Source: Flavobacterium sp.
Lineage (GTDB): Bacteria; Bacteroidota; Bacteroidia; Flavobacteriales; Flavobacteriaceae
Length of the DNA stretch: 64,000 nt
Assembly (NCBI GenBank): GCA_023251135.1
Contig: JAHEZJ010000007.1
Coordinates: 1 to 64,000 of the forward strand
Direction: 5' to 3'
The notes under the pieces are model-generated. The model worked only from the letters and a program-made list of their open reading frames with translations. It did not search any database and had not been told where the DNA came from. A program made the translations under genes and the position numbers. This document shows, one piece after another, positions 8,376 through 17,616 of this stretch (the stretch's first letter is position 1; every line of letters begins with the position of its first letter).

Positions 8376-8909
8376 ATGATAACACTCAAAGGCGACTCGA
8401 TTTATCTGCGTGCATTAGAACCCAATGATTTGGAATTTGTGTATGCGATGGAAAATGATGAAAGCATTTGGGAAGTGAGTAACACACAAACACCTTACAG
8501 CAGGTTTTTGATACGCCAGTATCTTGAAAATGCACAACAGGATATTTACGAGGCCAAGCAACTGCGTTTGGCGATTTGCCAGGATCAGGACTTTCCGGCG
8601 ATTGGATTAATTGATTTGTTTGAATTTGATCCGAAAAATAACAGAGCAGGTATTGGAATTGTCATTCAAAAGGATGAAAACAGAAATCAAAAAGTTGGAT
8701 CTGAGGCATTAGGGCTTTTAATTAACTATGCATTTCACAATTTAAATTTGCACCAATTATATGCAAATATTGCTGTGGGAAATGTACCAAGTGTAGCTCT
8801 TTTTACTAAATTTGGCTTTGAGAAAATAGGAATTAAGAAAGATTGGATTTTGCTCCAAAACCAGTATCAGGACGAAGCAATGTTTCAGTTAATTAACAAA
8901 CACATTTAA
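8376..8909 (+). CDS. GNAT-family N-acetyltransferase (RimJ/RimL-like)
   Basis: A 177-residue acetyl-CoA-dependent transferase of the Acetyltransf_3 group. It begins LKGDSIYLRALEPNDLEFVY, the usual opening of this group, and has the later pattern NQKVGSEALGLLINYAF and NVPSVALFTKFGFEKIG, which form the acetyl-CoA-binding core. The substrate could be a ribosomal protein, another N-terminus or a small molecule. It lies 27 bases after dapF and 10 before mltG, so it belongs to the same transcription unit. Confidence 0.8.
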   Translation: MITLKGDSIYLRALEPNDLEFVYAMENDESIWEVSNTQTPYSRFLIRQYLENAQQDIYEAKQLRLAICQDQDFPAIGLIDLFEFDPKNNRAGIGIVIQKDENRNQKVGSEALGLLINYAFHNLNLHQLYANIAVGNVPSVALFTKFGFEKIGIKKDWILLQNQYQDEAMFQLINKHI

Positions 8910-8919
8910 ATTTAAAACT

Positions 8920-9960
8920 TTGAGCATAAAAAAAATCATCACGTTAGCTGCTGTTGCCGTAATTTCAGTTTTAATGGTTTACGGATTTATTTTAATTAGT
9001 AAAATCTTCAGTGCCAATACCAAATTCGAGGAGAAAGAATTGTACGTGTATGTTCCTACAGGAGCTAATTATACGGATGTGAAGAAAATATTAGAGCCCT
9101 ATATCAAGAATTTTGAAGATTTTGAGATGGTGGCTAACAAAAGAAGCTATCCTGAAAATGTAAAATCAGGTCGTTTTTTGCTTAAAAAAGACATGAATAA
9201 TATGGATTTGGTTCGTGCCATGCGTTCTAATGTTCCGGTAAAATTAGCTTTTAACAATCAGGAGCGTCTGGAAAATTTTGCAGGAAGAGTAGGTTCTGAA
9301 ATCGAAGCCGACAGTTTGTCTTTGATGAAAGCCTTTAAAGATCCGGAATTTTTGAAAGCAAACGGTTTCAACGAAGACAATGTCTTTGCCATGTTTATCC
9401 CGAATACTTATGAAATTTACTGGAATACTTCTGCAGAGAAATTCCGTGATAAAATGATCAAAGAATATCATAATTTCTGGACTGCTGAGAGAATTGAAAA
9501 GGCAAAAAAACAGGGATTAACTCCGGTTCAGGTTACTATTTTAGCTTCGATCGTTCATAAAGAATCCGTAAAAAAAGATGAAAGACCGCGTATTGCCGGT
9601 GTTTATTTGAATCGTTTGCGTTTAGAAATGCCACTTCAGGCAGATCCGACCGTAATTTATGCTCTAAAACTAAGAGATAACAATTTTGATCAGGTGATCA
9701 AAAGAGTATTCTACAACGATTTGCTTATGAGATCCCCGTACAATACGTATGTGAATATCGGACTTCCTCCGGGACCGATCGCGATGCCTGATATTACAGC
9801 TCTTGAAGCGGTTTTAAATCCGGAAAAAAACGATTATATTTATTTTTGCGCCAGTGTTGAACGCTTCGGATACCACGAATTTGCTGCTACTTTAGCCGAA
9901 CATAATGTAAATGCAAAAAAATATTCAGACTGGATTGCCAGTCAGGGCGTAACAAGATAG
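8920..9960 (+). CDS. mltG: Endolytic murein transglycosylase MltG
   Basis: A 346-residue inner-membrane protein that cleaves nascent glycan strands and ends their elongation. The start is a TTG (TTGAGCATAAAA), 10 bases after the GNAT stop. One membrane segment lies at about residues 7-28, then a LysM-like subdomain and the YceG catalytic domain. The catalytic Glu lies in ILASIVHKES, followed by ERPRIAGVYLNRLRLEMPLQADPTVIYAL and the conserved PYNTY-GLPPGPI signature. The downstream gene starts two bases after the stop. Confidence 0.9.
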   Translation: MSIKKIITLAAVAVISVLMVYGFILISKIFSANTKFEEKELYVYVPTGANYTDVKKILEPYIKNFEDFEMVANKRSYPENVKSGRFLLKKDMNNMDLVRAMRSNVPVKLAFNNQERLENFAGRVGSEIEADSLSLMKAFKDPEFLKANGFNEDNVFAMFIPNTYEIYWNTSAEKFRDKMIKEYHNFWTAERIEKAKKQGLTPVQVTILASIVHKESVKKDERPRIAGVYLNRLRLEMPLQADPTVIYALKLRDNNFDQVIKRVFYNDLLMRSPYNTYVNIGLPPGPIAMPDITALEAVLNPEKNDYIYFCASVERFGYHEFAATLAEHNVNAKKYSDWIASQGVTR

Positions 9961-9962
9961 TT

Positions 9963-10883
9963 TTGAGTTTTAAAAATATATTTTTCTTATCGGTTTTGAT
10001 GTTGCCGGGTGTTTTTTCTGTGAATGCCCAAAGCAGGTTCGAAAGTTTTTTAACCCCTTCGGACAGCTTAAATAAGAAACGACAAAATACAGTTATCGTT
10101 ACTGAAGCTGCTCTGGCTTCAGTGACCTTGCTGGGTTTAAACCAGCTTTGGTATGCCGATTATCCGCGTTCTAATTTTCATTTTATAAATGATAATAACG
10201 AATGGCTTCAGATGGATAAAGTAGGGCATATGTATTCAGCATATCATTTGGGAAGGTTTGGTGCTGAAATGATGAACTGGAGTGGTGCCGATCAAAAAAA
10301 GCAACTGATTTACGGAGCAGGTTTAGGTTTTGCCTTTTTAACGGCTGTTGAAGTTCTGGATGGCTTTTCGGCCGAATGGGGCGCTTCTTCAGGTGATATT
10401 ATTGCCAATGCAACCGGTACTGCCTTATATGTTTCTCAGGAATTACTTTGGAAAGAACAGCGCATTGTTCCAAAATTTTCTTTTCACACTACACATTACG
10501 CAAATTTAAGACCTAAGACATTGGGAAGTTCTTTAAATGAACAGCTCTTAAAAGATTACAATGGACAGACGTATTGGCTTTCTGTAAACCTTCATTCTTT
10601 CGCAAAACAAAGCAAAATTCCAAAGTGGTTAAATCTCGCTTTTGGTTATGGAGCGGAGGGAATGTTAACAGGAAATTTACAAAAAGATAATCTGGATTTC
10701 GCTCAAAACCCTGAAAGATTTCGTCAGATTTATCTTAGTTTTGACGTAGATTTGACAAAAATTGAAACAAAATCGCATTTTTTGAAGACTATTTTTTCCG
10801 TTTTTAACACTATAAAAATTCCGGCTCCAACTCTCGAATACTCCGCCAATAAAGGGCTTAAAGCACATGCCTTCTATTTTTAG
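9963..10883 (+). CDS. DUF2279-like secreted protein of unknown function
   Basis: A 306-residue exported protein whose function is not known. It starts with TTG, two bases after mltG, giving a clear signal peptide (SFKNIFFLSVLMLPGVFSVNAQS). The core GHMYSAYHLGRFGAEMM, then LGFAFLTAVEVLDGFSAEWGASSGDIIANATG, resembles the DUF2279/YfiM group, with conserved His and Asp/Glu in hydrophobic segments. The C-terminal third looks like beta-strands of an envelope protein. Tight coupling to mltG suggests a role at the cell envelope. Confidence 0.72.
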   Translation: MSFKNIFFLSVLMLPGVFSVNAQSRFESFLTPSDSLNKKRQNTVIVTEAALASVTLLGLNQLWYADYPRSNFHFINDNNEWLQMDKVGHMYSAYHLGRFGAEMMNWSGADQKKQLIYGAGLGFAFLTAVEVLDGFSAEWGASSGDIIANATGTALYVSQELLWKEQRIVPKFSFHTTHYANLRPKTLGSSLNEQLLKDYNGQTYWLSVNLHSFAKQSKIPKWLNLAFGYGAEGMLTGNLQKDNLDFAQNPERFRQIYLSFDVDLTKIETKSHFLKTIFSVFNTIKIPAPTLEYSANKGLKAHAFYF

Positions 10884-10925
10884 AAAACCTTAACTTGTTG
10901 ATTATCAGTATTGTTTGTTTTTTAT

Positions 10926-10933
10926 TACCTTTG
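10926..10933 (+). promoter_or_regulatory. Probable -7 promoter box
   Basis: TACCTTTG fits TAnnTTTG and lies 49 bases before the ATG at 10983. A TTG at 10898-10900 lies 25 bases upstream, slightly beyond the usual spacing. Confidence 0.4.
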
Positions 10934-10982
10934 CACCGTAGAAATTTCAAAAAGGTGACAGCGTTTTGAAGAAAAACAATTT

Positions 10983-11630
10983 ATGATAAAGAAGTGGTAT
11001 TTTTATGCGAGTTTGATCGTTATTATTACATTTTTGACTTTGGGTTTTAAACCCTTTAATCTGGAAACCAAACCGTGGTTTCTAATAGAAAAAACAGATG
11101 GATCTGAATACCTGTTTCCATCGCAGGAAGAGGATGATTATCCTACCTTACACAAATTAAACACCCCATTTACCGGAAAGCGTCTTATTGGTTTTAAAGA
11201 AGCCGTCGCTTTTAAAGAATCTCAAGGAAAATACCGTTTGGTAAATTCACTTGGTTATATGGGAAAATATCAATTTGGGACTCAGGCACTGAGAGCCATT
11301 GGTGTTCGAAACAACAAAGCCTTTTTAAAGGATCCTGCCTTACAGGAAAAAGCTTTTATTGCGCTATTGTCCAAAAACAAATGGATTTTGCGTAATGAAA
11401 TCGAAAAGTATGAAGGAAAAGTGATCAGTGGTATTGAAATTACCGAGTCTGGTATTTTAGCCGCCGCACATCTTGGAGGTGCCGGTTCAGTTAAAAACTT
11501 TTTTAAGAATAACGGAGGCAGACATTTCAGGGATGCTTACGGGACTTCATTAAAAAGTTACCTGAAAGCCTTTGCAGGTTATGATCTTTCTTATATTGAA
11601 GCGGATAGTAACGCTACGATACACCGTTAA
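10983..11630 (+). CDS. Lysozyme-like (transglycosylase-fold) membrane-anchored protein
   Basis: A 215-residue protein with one N-terminal membrane or signal segment (about residues 4-22). The following domain resembles a small lysozyme/SLT fold: FKEAVAFKESQGKYRLVN has the Glu-Ser of the catalytic ES motif, followed by GYMGKYQFG and AAAHLGGAGSVKNFF. This suggests peptidoglycan cleavage in the periplasm, consistent with mltG upstream. The family is commonly annotated as a peptidoglycan-binding or lytic protein in Flavobacterium. Activity is inferred. Confidence 0.65.
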   Translation: MIKKWYFYASLIVIITFLTLGFKPFNLETKPWFLIEKTDGSEYLFPSQEEDDYPTLHKLNTPFTGKRLIGFKEAVAFKESQGKYRLVNSLGYMGKYQFGTQALRAIGVRNNKAFLKDPALQEKAFIALLSKNKWILRNEIEKYEGKVISGIEITESGILAAAHLGGAGSVKNFFKNNGGRHFRDAYGTSLKSYLKAFAGYDLSYIEADSNATIHR

Positions 11631-11649
11631 AAGACATCAAACAGAAAAA

Positions 11650-11683
11650 CAAAAAATCCCGAGTTTATCGGGATTTTTTTATT
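11650..11683. terminator. Bidirectional terminator
   Basis: AAAAAATCCCGA (11651-11662) pairs with TCGGGATTTTTT (11668-11679), with A and T tracts on either side. It separates the convergent lysozyme-like and mutB genes. Confidence 0.8.
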
Positions 11684-13825
11684 TTAGTCAATTAGAATTT
11701 CTAAGATTTTAATAGCAGCTTCACTAATTTTTGTCCCGGGACCAAATACTGCTACTGCTCCGGCATCAAAGAGAAATTGGTAATCCTGTGCCGGAATTAC
11801 TCCGCCCACAATAACCATAATATCTTCTCGTCCGTGTTTTTTAAGTTCTTCAATTACCTGAGGTACCAGCGTTTTATGTCCGGCAGCGAGTGATGAAACA
11901 CCTAATATGTGTACGTCATTTTCAACAGCCTGTTTGGCCGCTTCAGCCGGCGTCTGGAAAAGCGGACCTATGTCTACGTCGAAACCTACATCGGCATAGC
12001 CTGTAGCCACTACTTTTGCGCCTCGGTCATGTCCGTCCTGACCCATTTTTGCAATCATAATTCTCGGACGTCTTCCTTCCTGTTTGGCAAAGGCATCCGC
12101 TAATTGTTTTGCCTTTTCAAAATTCTCGTCGTTTTTTATTGCTGCACTATACACACCGCTAAAGGATTTAATTTGTGCTTTGAATCTGCCGAATACACTT
12201 TCGAGAGCATCGCTAATTTCTCCTAAAGTCGCTCTGTTTCGGGCGGCTTCAATTGCAATTGCTAATAAGTTTCCTTCTCCGGTTTTTGCACAATGAATTA
12301 ATTTTTCGAGTGATTGATTTACTTTTTCAGTATCTCTTGTTGCTTTAATTGTTGTAAGCTGATCGATTTGCTGTTTACGTACCATTTGGTTGTCAACATC
12401 CAGAATATGCAAAGGATCTTCTTTTTCTAAGCGATATTGATTGACACCTACAATTATATCTTGTCCGCTGTCTATTCTTGCTTGTTTTCTGGCCGCTGCT
12501 TCTTCGATTCTTAATTTCGGAATTCCGGCTTCAATAGCTTTTGTCATTCCGCCTAGTTCCTCGACTTCTTCAATCAGTTTCCAGGTACTTTTGAGGATTT
12601 CATCGGTTAGGCTTTCCACATAATAACTTCCTCCCCACGGATCAACCGTTTTGGTAATTTTAGTTTCTTCCTGTAGAAAGATTTGTGTGTTTCGGGCAAT
12701 TCTTGCCGAGAAATCAGTAGGTAAAGCAATAGCTTCATCTAGTGCATTGGTATGCAATGACTGTGTTCCGCCAAAGGCTGCTGCCGTGGCTTCGATACAA
12801 GTTCTGGCTACATTGTTAAAAGGATCCTGTTCTGTTAAGCTCCAGCCACTGGTCTGACAGTGTGTTCGAAGCGCTAAAGATTTGTCGCTTTTAGGATTAA
12901 ATTGCTGGACTAGTTTTGCCCAGATCATTCGACCCGCTCTCATTTTTGCAATTTCCATAAAATGATTCATTCCAATCGCCCAAAAGAAAGACAATCTTGG
13001 CGCAAAATCATCAATGGTCATTCCGGTTGAAAGTCCGGTTCTGATATATTCAAGCCCATCGGCTAAGGTGTAAGCCAATTCAATATCGGCAGTGGCACCG
13101 GCTTCCTGCATGTGGTATCCTGAAATGGAAATAGAATTGAATTTGGGCATTTTTTTGCTTGTAAATTCAAAAATATCAGCAATGATTTTCATGGAAGGAG
13201 TTGGAGGATAAATGTACGTATTACGCACCATAAACTCTTTCAGAATATCGTTTTGGATGGTTCCGGATAATTTTTCGATAGCGACACCCTGTTCTTCGGC
13301 TGCCACAATATAAAAAGCCATAATAGGTAAAACGGCTCCGTTCATCGTCATCGAAACCGACATTTCGTCAAGTGGAATCTGATCGAACAATACTTTCATG
13401 TCTTCGACAGAATCGATCGCTACTCCGGCTTTTCCAACATCTCCAACCACTCGTTCATGATCAGAATCATAACCGCGATGGGTGGGTAGATCAAAAGCAA
13501 TGGAAAGTCCTTTTTGTCCGGCAGCTAAATTTCTTCTGTAAAAAGCATTGCTTTCTTCTGCGGTTGAAAATCCTGCATATTGACGAATCGTCCACGGACG
13601 TCTTACATACATTGTAGCATAAGGTCCGCGTAAATTTGGTGCAAATCCGGCTCCGAAATTCAGAAACTCTAAATCTTCAATATCTTTGTCAGCGTACTTT
13701 TTTTTGAGCTCAATCCCTTCAGCTGTTGTAAAGTTCTGAAGTGTGGATTCTGAGTCAGGCTTCTGCACGTCTAACTTTGCACTGTCGACATCTAACGTAA
13801 TATGTGTAAGGTCTTTTCTAATCAT
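11684..13825 (-). CDS. mutB: Methylmalonyl-CoA mutase, large (catalytic) subunit
   Basis: A 713-residue adenosylcobalamin enzyme that interconverts succinyl-CoA and methylmalonyl-CoA in propionate metabolism. The N-terminal TIM barrel has [20 protein letters not shown] and [19 protein letters not shown]. The C-terminal cobalamin domain (from about residue 590) has the base-off signature [13 protein letters not shown] plus [12 protein letters not shown] and VIVGGVIP. It follows mutA with a 42-base gap and forms a heterodimer with it. No epimerase or MeaB-type chaperone gene is in the window, and I see no cobalamin riboswitch upstream of the pair. Confidence 0.95.
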   Translation of the reverse strand: MIRKDLTHITLDVDSAKLDVQKPDSESTLQNFTTAEGIELKKKYADKDIEDLEFLNFGAGFAPNLRGPYATMYVRRPWTIRQYAGFSTAEESNAFYRRNLAAGQKGLSIAFDLPTHRGYDSDHERVVGDVGKAGVAIDSVEDMKVLFDQIPLDEMSVSMTMNGAVLPIMAFYIVAAEEQGVAIEKLSGTIQNDILKEFMVRNTYIYPPTPSMKIIADIFEFTSKKMPKFNSISISGYHMQEAGATADIELAYTLADGLEYIRTGLSTGMTIDDFAPRLSFFWAIGMNHFMEIAKMRAGRMIWAKLVQQFNPKSDKSLALRTHCQTSGWSLTEQDPFNNVARTCIEATAAAFGGTQSLHTNALDEAIALPTDFSARIARNTQIFLQEETKITKTVDPWGGSYYVESLTDEILKSTWKLIEEVEELGGMTKAIEAGIPKLRIEEAAARKQARIDSGQDIIVGVNQYRLEKEDPLHILDVDNQMVRKQQIDQLTTIKATRDTEKVNQSLEKLIHCAKTGEGNLLAIAIEAARNRATLGEISDALESVFGRFKAQIKSFSGVYSAAIKNDENFEKAKQLADAFAKQEGRRPRIMIAKMGQDGHDRGAKVVATGYADVGFDVDIGPLFQTPAEAAKQAVENDVHILGVSSLAAGHKTLVPQVIEELKKHGREDIMVIVGGVIPAQDYQFLFDAGAVAVFGPGTKISEAAIKILEILID

Positions 13826-13867
13826 GGAGACTCTTCGTTGTATGGTTTAATTAACTACTTTAAAAGA

Positions 13868-15232
13868 TTATTCAAGTTCTAGACGTTCTTGCTCGAGTTT
13901 TTCGGCCAGTCTTTTTTCTATTATTGGAGTAATTAATGTTTTTCTTGGTTTTACTTTTACGAAAGGAAACAATTCTAAATCATGTTTCATTTTGTCTTCT
14001 TTGTTGGGATGTTTGTTGGTTCCTAACAAAATTTCTTTTTTTGAGTCGAACAATTCCTGCTCTTTTGCGGCACTTTCCTGGATTTTCTTTTTGATCGATC
14101 CGTCGTTTAAAAGTTTTAGGAAACCTCCGTTTGCTTCAATGTCTTTAAACAAGGCTAAGCTCTTTTCGGCCAGCTGCAGGGTGAGGCTTTCAATATAATA
14201 ACTGCCATCCGCCGGATTATCGACTTTGTCAAAGTAACTTTCGTGTTTTAAAACCAGCAATTGATTGCGGGCGATTCGGTCACCAAATTCATTGTCTTTA
14301 TGATACAAAGAATCGTAAGGTAAGTTGGCTATAGCATCTGCACCGCCCAAAATAGCCGACATGCATTCTGTTGTGGTGCGCAGCATGTTAACGTTATAAT
14401 CGTAAATCGTTTTATTTCGTTTGGTTGGAGTGACCAATAAATGACATTCTAAGCCGGAATTGTATTCCGCGGCAATTAAGCTGAAAAGCATTCGCAATGC
14501 ACGAAGCTTGGCAATTTCAAAGAAATAATTGGTGCCTACCGAAACTTCAAAAACAATGGGTTGAGTCGTAGTGGGAAATCGGTTCAGGTATTCGTTGGCA
14601 TGTGCTAAACTGTACGCGATTTGCTGTGTGATATTGGCACCGGCATTTTGATATAAACCTAAATCGACACTTAAGACGGAGCAATTGGTTACGGCTTTTG
14701 TTATTTTTTCAAGAGTATCAAAATTGCTTTTATCGGCTGTTGTAAACCAGTTTCCTTCTCGCGCCAAATGACCAATAGGGTCAAGATTACAATAAAAAAT
14801 CGCTTTCTTTTCAATTGAAATGCGGTCTAATAGTTGTACGAAATCGATTGAAATGAAATTCAAATTAAAGTAAACAACTCTGTTTTCTAAAGGAAGCGCT
14901 TCGAGTAATTTTTGAACATCAGTAGTTTCGTTTTCGATGGTAAAACGTAAGCTTTCGGCACCTCTTTCAAGTGTATTGATGGCTCTTTGAATTGATTTCT
15001 CGATATCGTAAACAAAAATGTTCTGGCAGATTTTAAAGTTTGAAACCTGTGTTTGTACAGGGGCAGCCTTTGTGAATTCATCACGGTCGTAAAATGGTTT
15101 TACCTGAATGTCTTCGGGAGAATTCCAAATTACGGTCTGGTTGTAATCGGCTCCATCTAATTCAAACTGAATTTTTTGTTTCCATTGTTTGGATGAAATC
15201 GGGTTAAAATCGTCGAATAGGGTAGTGGCCAT
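13868..15232 (-). CDS. mutA: Methylmalonyl-CoA mutase, small subunit
   Basis: The non-catalytic partner of MutB, 454 residues. The start at 15232 (MATTLFDDFNPISSKQWKQKIQ) is preferred over 15280, which would overlap the preceding gene. The barrel resembles the large subunit (GADAIANLPYDSLYHKDNEFGDRIARNQ, NPADGSYYIESLT) but has no cobalamin domain. It ends in a charged tail rich in Glu and Lys. The order udk, DivIC-like gene, mutA, mutB on the minus strand suggests one long transcript. Confidence 0.9.
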   Translation of the reverse strand: MATTLFDDFNPISSKQWKQKIQFELDGADYNQTVIWNSPEDIQVKPFYDRDEFTKAAPVQTQVSNFKICQNIFVYDIEKSIQRAINTLERGAESLRFTIENETTDVQKLLEALPLENRVVYFNLNFISIDFVQLLDRISIEKKAIFYCNLDPIGHLAREGNWFTTADKSNFDTLEKITKAVTNCSVLSVDLGLYQNAGANITQQIAYSLAHANEYLNRFPTTTQPIVFEVSVGTNYFFEIAKLRALRMLFSLIAAEYNSGLECHLLVTPTKRNKTIYDYNVNMLRTTTECMSAILGGADAIANLPYDSLYHKDNEFGDRIARNQLLVLKHESYFDKVDNPADGSYYIESLTLQLAEKSLALFKDIEANGGFLKLLNDGSIKKKIQESAAKEQELFDSKKEILLGTNKHPNKEDKMKHDLELFPFVKVKPRKTLITPIIEKRLAEKLEQERLELE

Positions 15233-15248
15233 TGGGTATTTTTTCGGG

Positions 15249-15575
15249 TTATTCTTTATCTTGAATGGTGTCTCCTTCAAATTGGATGATGTAAATATCT
15301 TCGCTGTCTTTTTTCATAAAGTACTTCTCGCGGGCATATTTCTCTATTTGTTCAGGATTTTTAAGCTGTTTGATCTGTTCCTGATCCTTTTTTATTTCGT
15401 CCTGATAGTATTTTTTATTGTCTTGTAATTCGTGGATTTGATTGTCCAGAAAACGATGATCAAAATAAGAATAATTATCTAAGAATAACATCCATACCAC
15501 AAAAAACAATAACACCCAAACATATTTGTTGCTCAGGAGTTTGAACCATTTTTTGTCTTTATATGGATTTTTCAT
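15249..15575 (-). CDS. DivIC/FtsB-family septum formation protein
   Basis: A 108-residue bitopic membrane protein of the divisome. A short positively charged N-terminus is followed by one membrane helix (about residues 17-33, YVWVLLFFVVWMLFL). A coiled coil follows (about 40-80, LDNQIHELQDNKKYYQDEIKKDQEQI), then the conserved EKYAREKYFMKK motif typical of FtsB/DivIC. It would bridge FtsL- and FtsQ-like proteins. Its stop lies 16 bases before mutA. Confidence 0.85.
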   Translation of the reverse strand: MKNPYKDKKWFKLLSNKYVWVLLFFVVWMLFLDNYSYFDHRFLDNQIHELQDNKKYYQDEIKKDQEQIKQLKNPEQIEKYAREKYFMKKDSEDIYIIQFEGDTIQDKE

Positions 15576-15645
15576 TTTAGTTTTTATTTAACCGCTGGTG
15601 TTGTGTAATTTCGATTGGTGTTTTGATTCTGGCAGAAGTGATAAT

Positions 15646-15674
15646 CCTTTTGTGCCTTGGTCAGGCACAAAAGG
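15646..15674. other. Perfect 11-bp hairpin between udk and the DivIC-like gene
   Basis: CCTTTTGTGCC (15646-15656) pairs with GGCACAAAAGG (15664-15674) around a seven-base loop. No T tract follows on the minus strand, so it looks more like a processing or attenuation hairpin than a full terminator. Confidence 0.45.
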
Positions 15675-15719
15675 TTAAATGGATCTTCTAATTTTGATGC
15701 AATAAATTTACAATAAAAA

Positions 15720-16328
15720 TTATAAAATTCGTTGATTAATTACAGCCCGGACAACATCAATGGCAACGGTATTGTATTTGTCGTTTGGAATGATAATGTC
15801 TGCGAAAGCTTTAGAAGGTTCTATAAACTGTTCGTGCATTGGTTTTAAAGTGTTTTGATAACGAGTCAAAACTTCGTCAATATCACGTCCGCGTTCAGAA
15901 ATGTCTCTTTTTAAACGACGGATTAATCTTTCGTCTGAATCGGCGTGAACAAAGATTTTAATGTCAAAAAGATCACGTAATTCCGGATTTGTTAAAATTA
16001 AAATCCCTTCCACAATCATAACTTTTCTCGGGTGAGTCGAAACCGTATCGTCGGTTCTGTTGTGTTGTATGAAAGAATATACAGGCTGATCGATCGTTTC
16101 GCCAGCTTTTAATGCTTTAAGGTGTTTTACCAGTAATTCAAAATCTATCGCACGCGGGTGGTCAAAGTTGATTAATGCTCTTTCGTCAAACGACAAATTC
16201 GTAGTCTCTTTATAATACGAATCCTGAGAAATTACGCCCACTTCAGTGTCCGGTAATTCATTCATGATTTGGTGTACTACTGTTGTTTTTCCACTTCCTG
16301 TTCCTCCTGCAAGTCCAATAATGAGCAT
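15720..16328 (-). CDS. udk: Uridine kinase
   Basis: A 202-residue cytosolic P-loop kinase that phosphorylates uridine and cytidine in pyrimidine salvage. The Walker A is GLAGGTGSGKTT at residues 5-16, followed by SQDSYYK, the NFDHPRAIDFELL substrate segment and the lid RRLKRDISERGRDIDEVL. Length matches bacterial Udk. It heads the udk, DivIC-like, mutA, mutB series on the minus strand. Confidence 0.93.
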   Translation of the reverse strand: MLIIGLAGGTGSGKTTVVHQIMNELPDTEVGVISQDSYYKETTNLSFDERALINFDHPRAIDFELLVKHLKALKAGETIDQPVYSFIQHNRTDDTVSTHPRKVMIVEGILILTNPELRDLFDIKIFVHADSDERLIRRLKRDISERGRDIDEVLTRYQNTLKPMHEQFIEPSKAFADIIIPNDKYNTVAIDVVRAVINQRIL

Positions 16329-16501
16329 AAAATTTGTGTTATATATTTGTACGGCAAAAATAATAATTTAAGTGGATTGATAATGGAATCCGAACTTTAA
16401 AATTGAATTTATAAGAAGAAGTTTAACGGAGATTCCGGATTAATTAAGAAAATTGCGAATGGTGTAAATAATACAGTAATTTTGATTTTGCGTTTAGCTG
16501 A

Positions 16502-16554
16502 GCAATACAAGGAAATGTGTACTGACCTACTTGTATTGCCGGTTTGCTGGTAGG
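16502..16554. other. Overlapping alternative hairpins in the udk/SDR gap
   Basis: GCAATACAAG (16502-16511) pairs exactly with CTTGTATTGC (16530-16539). CCTAC (16526-16530) can instead pair with GTAGG (16550-16554). The two helices share base 16530 and overlap in their loops. No reading frame of note occurs here. The other content of the 16329-16657 gap is the terminator at 16569; the remainder is featureless AT-rich sequence. Confidence 0.35.
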
Positions 16555-16568
16555 AGTTAGTATTACGC

Positions 16569-16604
16569 AAAAAAAAATCCCGATAGCAATGCCATCGGGA
16601 TTTC
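16569..16604 (-). terminator. Terminator after the SDR gene
   Basis: ATCCCGAT and ATCGGGAT form the stem. On the minus strand it is followed by a long T tract. It lies about 55 bases after the stop of the SDR gene. Confidence 0.75.
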
Positions 16605-16657
16605 GTGCAATCAGTATAGTTTTAATAAAGTATTCTGAATTTAGTAAGCACTTGTAA

Positions 16658-17539
16658 TTATTTATTCTTTTTTGCTTTAATCATCATTTCAAGCTGGTCC
16701 CAAAGTTCTTCCGGAATTGCTTCCAACAGATTAAATTGTCCTGCACCTTTAAGCCATTCACCACCATCAATTGTAATAACGTCTCCGTTTACATAAGCTG
16801 AAAAATCGGATACTAAATAAGCAGCCAGATTCGCCAGTTCCTGATGATCACCTACACGTTTCAACGGTACTTTTTTGGCCATATCGAATTTTTCGGCCAG
16901 ATCTCCCGGTAATAATCTATCCCAGGCTCCTTTTGTAGGGAATGGACCTGGAGCAATTGCGTTAGAACGGATTCCGTATTTTGCCCATTCAACAGCCAGA
17001 CTGCGGGTCATGGCTAGAACTCCTGCTTTGGCAGTTGCACTTGGCACTACGTATGCCGAACCTGTCCAGGCATAAGTGGTTACAATATTCAAAATCGTAG
17101 CAGAGGTTTGTTTGGTATCGATCCAGTGTTTACCAAAAGCCAGTGTACAGTTTTTAGATCCTTTTAATACAATATCGATAACAGTATCAAAAGCATTGGC
17201 AGATAAACGTTCTGTTGGAGAGATAAAGTTTCCGGCAGCATTGTTTAAAAGAACATCCACTTTTCCAAAAGTTTTTAAAACTTCCTGAAGCATGTTCTCT
17301 ACTTCTTCATAATGACGAACGTCACATTGAAGAGGTAAACATTTTCCTCCGGTTTCGGTTTCAAGTTCGGCAGCAGTATTTTTAAGCTTTTCTAAATCTC
17401 TTGAAGTAATGGCTACCTGAGCCCCTAATTCCAGGAAGTATTTGGTCATAGCTTTTCCTAAACCGCTTCCTCCGCCTGTAACAACAATGACTTTGCCTTT
17501 TAAAGCGTCATCTCTTAACATTTTATCTGTATAGCTCAT
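16658..17539 (-). CDS. SDR oxidoreductase, 2,4-dienoyl-CoA reductase-like
   Basis: A 293-residue NAD(P)-dependent short-chain dehydrogenase. The cofactor motif TGGGSGLGKAM lies near residues 21-31 and NNAAGNFISP near 98-107. The latter resembles the peroxisomal-type 2,4-dienoyl-CoA reductase subgroup. The usual YxxxK is replaced by SATAK in the segment VVPSATAKAGVLAMTRSLAVEW, so the catalytic Tyr is a Ser, again as in that subgroup. A role in unsaturated fatty-acid oxidation is inferred. It follows the aminotransferase gene on the minus strand. Confidence 0.78.
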   Translation of the reverse strand: MSYTDKMLRDDALKGKVIVVTGGGSGLGKAMTKYFLELGAQVAITSRDLEKLKNTAAELETETGGKCLPLQCDVRHYEEVENMLQEVLKTFGKVDVLLNNAAGNFISPTERLSANAFDTVIDIVLKGSKNCTLAFGKHWIDTKQTSATILNIVTTYAWTGSAYVVPSATAKAGVLAMTRSLAVEWAKYGIRSNAIAPGPFPTKGAWDRLLPGDLAEKFDMAKKVPLKRVGDHQELANLAAYLVSDFSAYVNGDVITIDGGEWLKGAGQFNLLEAIPEELWDQLEMMIKAKKNK

Positions 17540-17616
17540 ATGATTTTCTTTTTATTACAATATTAATTAAATAAATAGGATGCACGCATAATAATGTTAT
17601 AAATTTTTGATAAACT

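Noticed and set aside
11684..15232. Cobalamin riboswitch before the mutase genes
   Set aside because: No B12-box-like sequence or complex leader is visible; the genes follow a DivIC-like gene closely.
15233..15280. Longer mutA start overlapping the DivIC-like gene
   Set aside because: The internal ATG at 15232 gives the family N-terminus and a clean 16-base gap.
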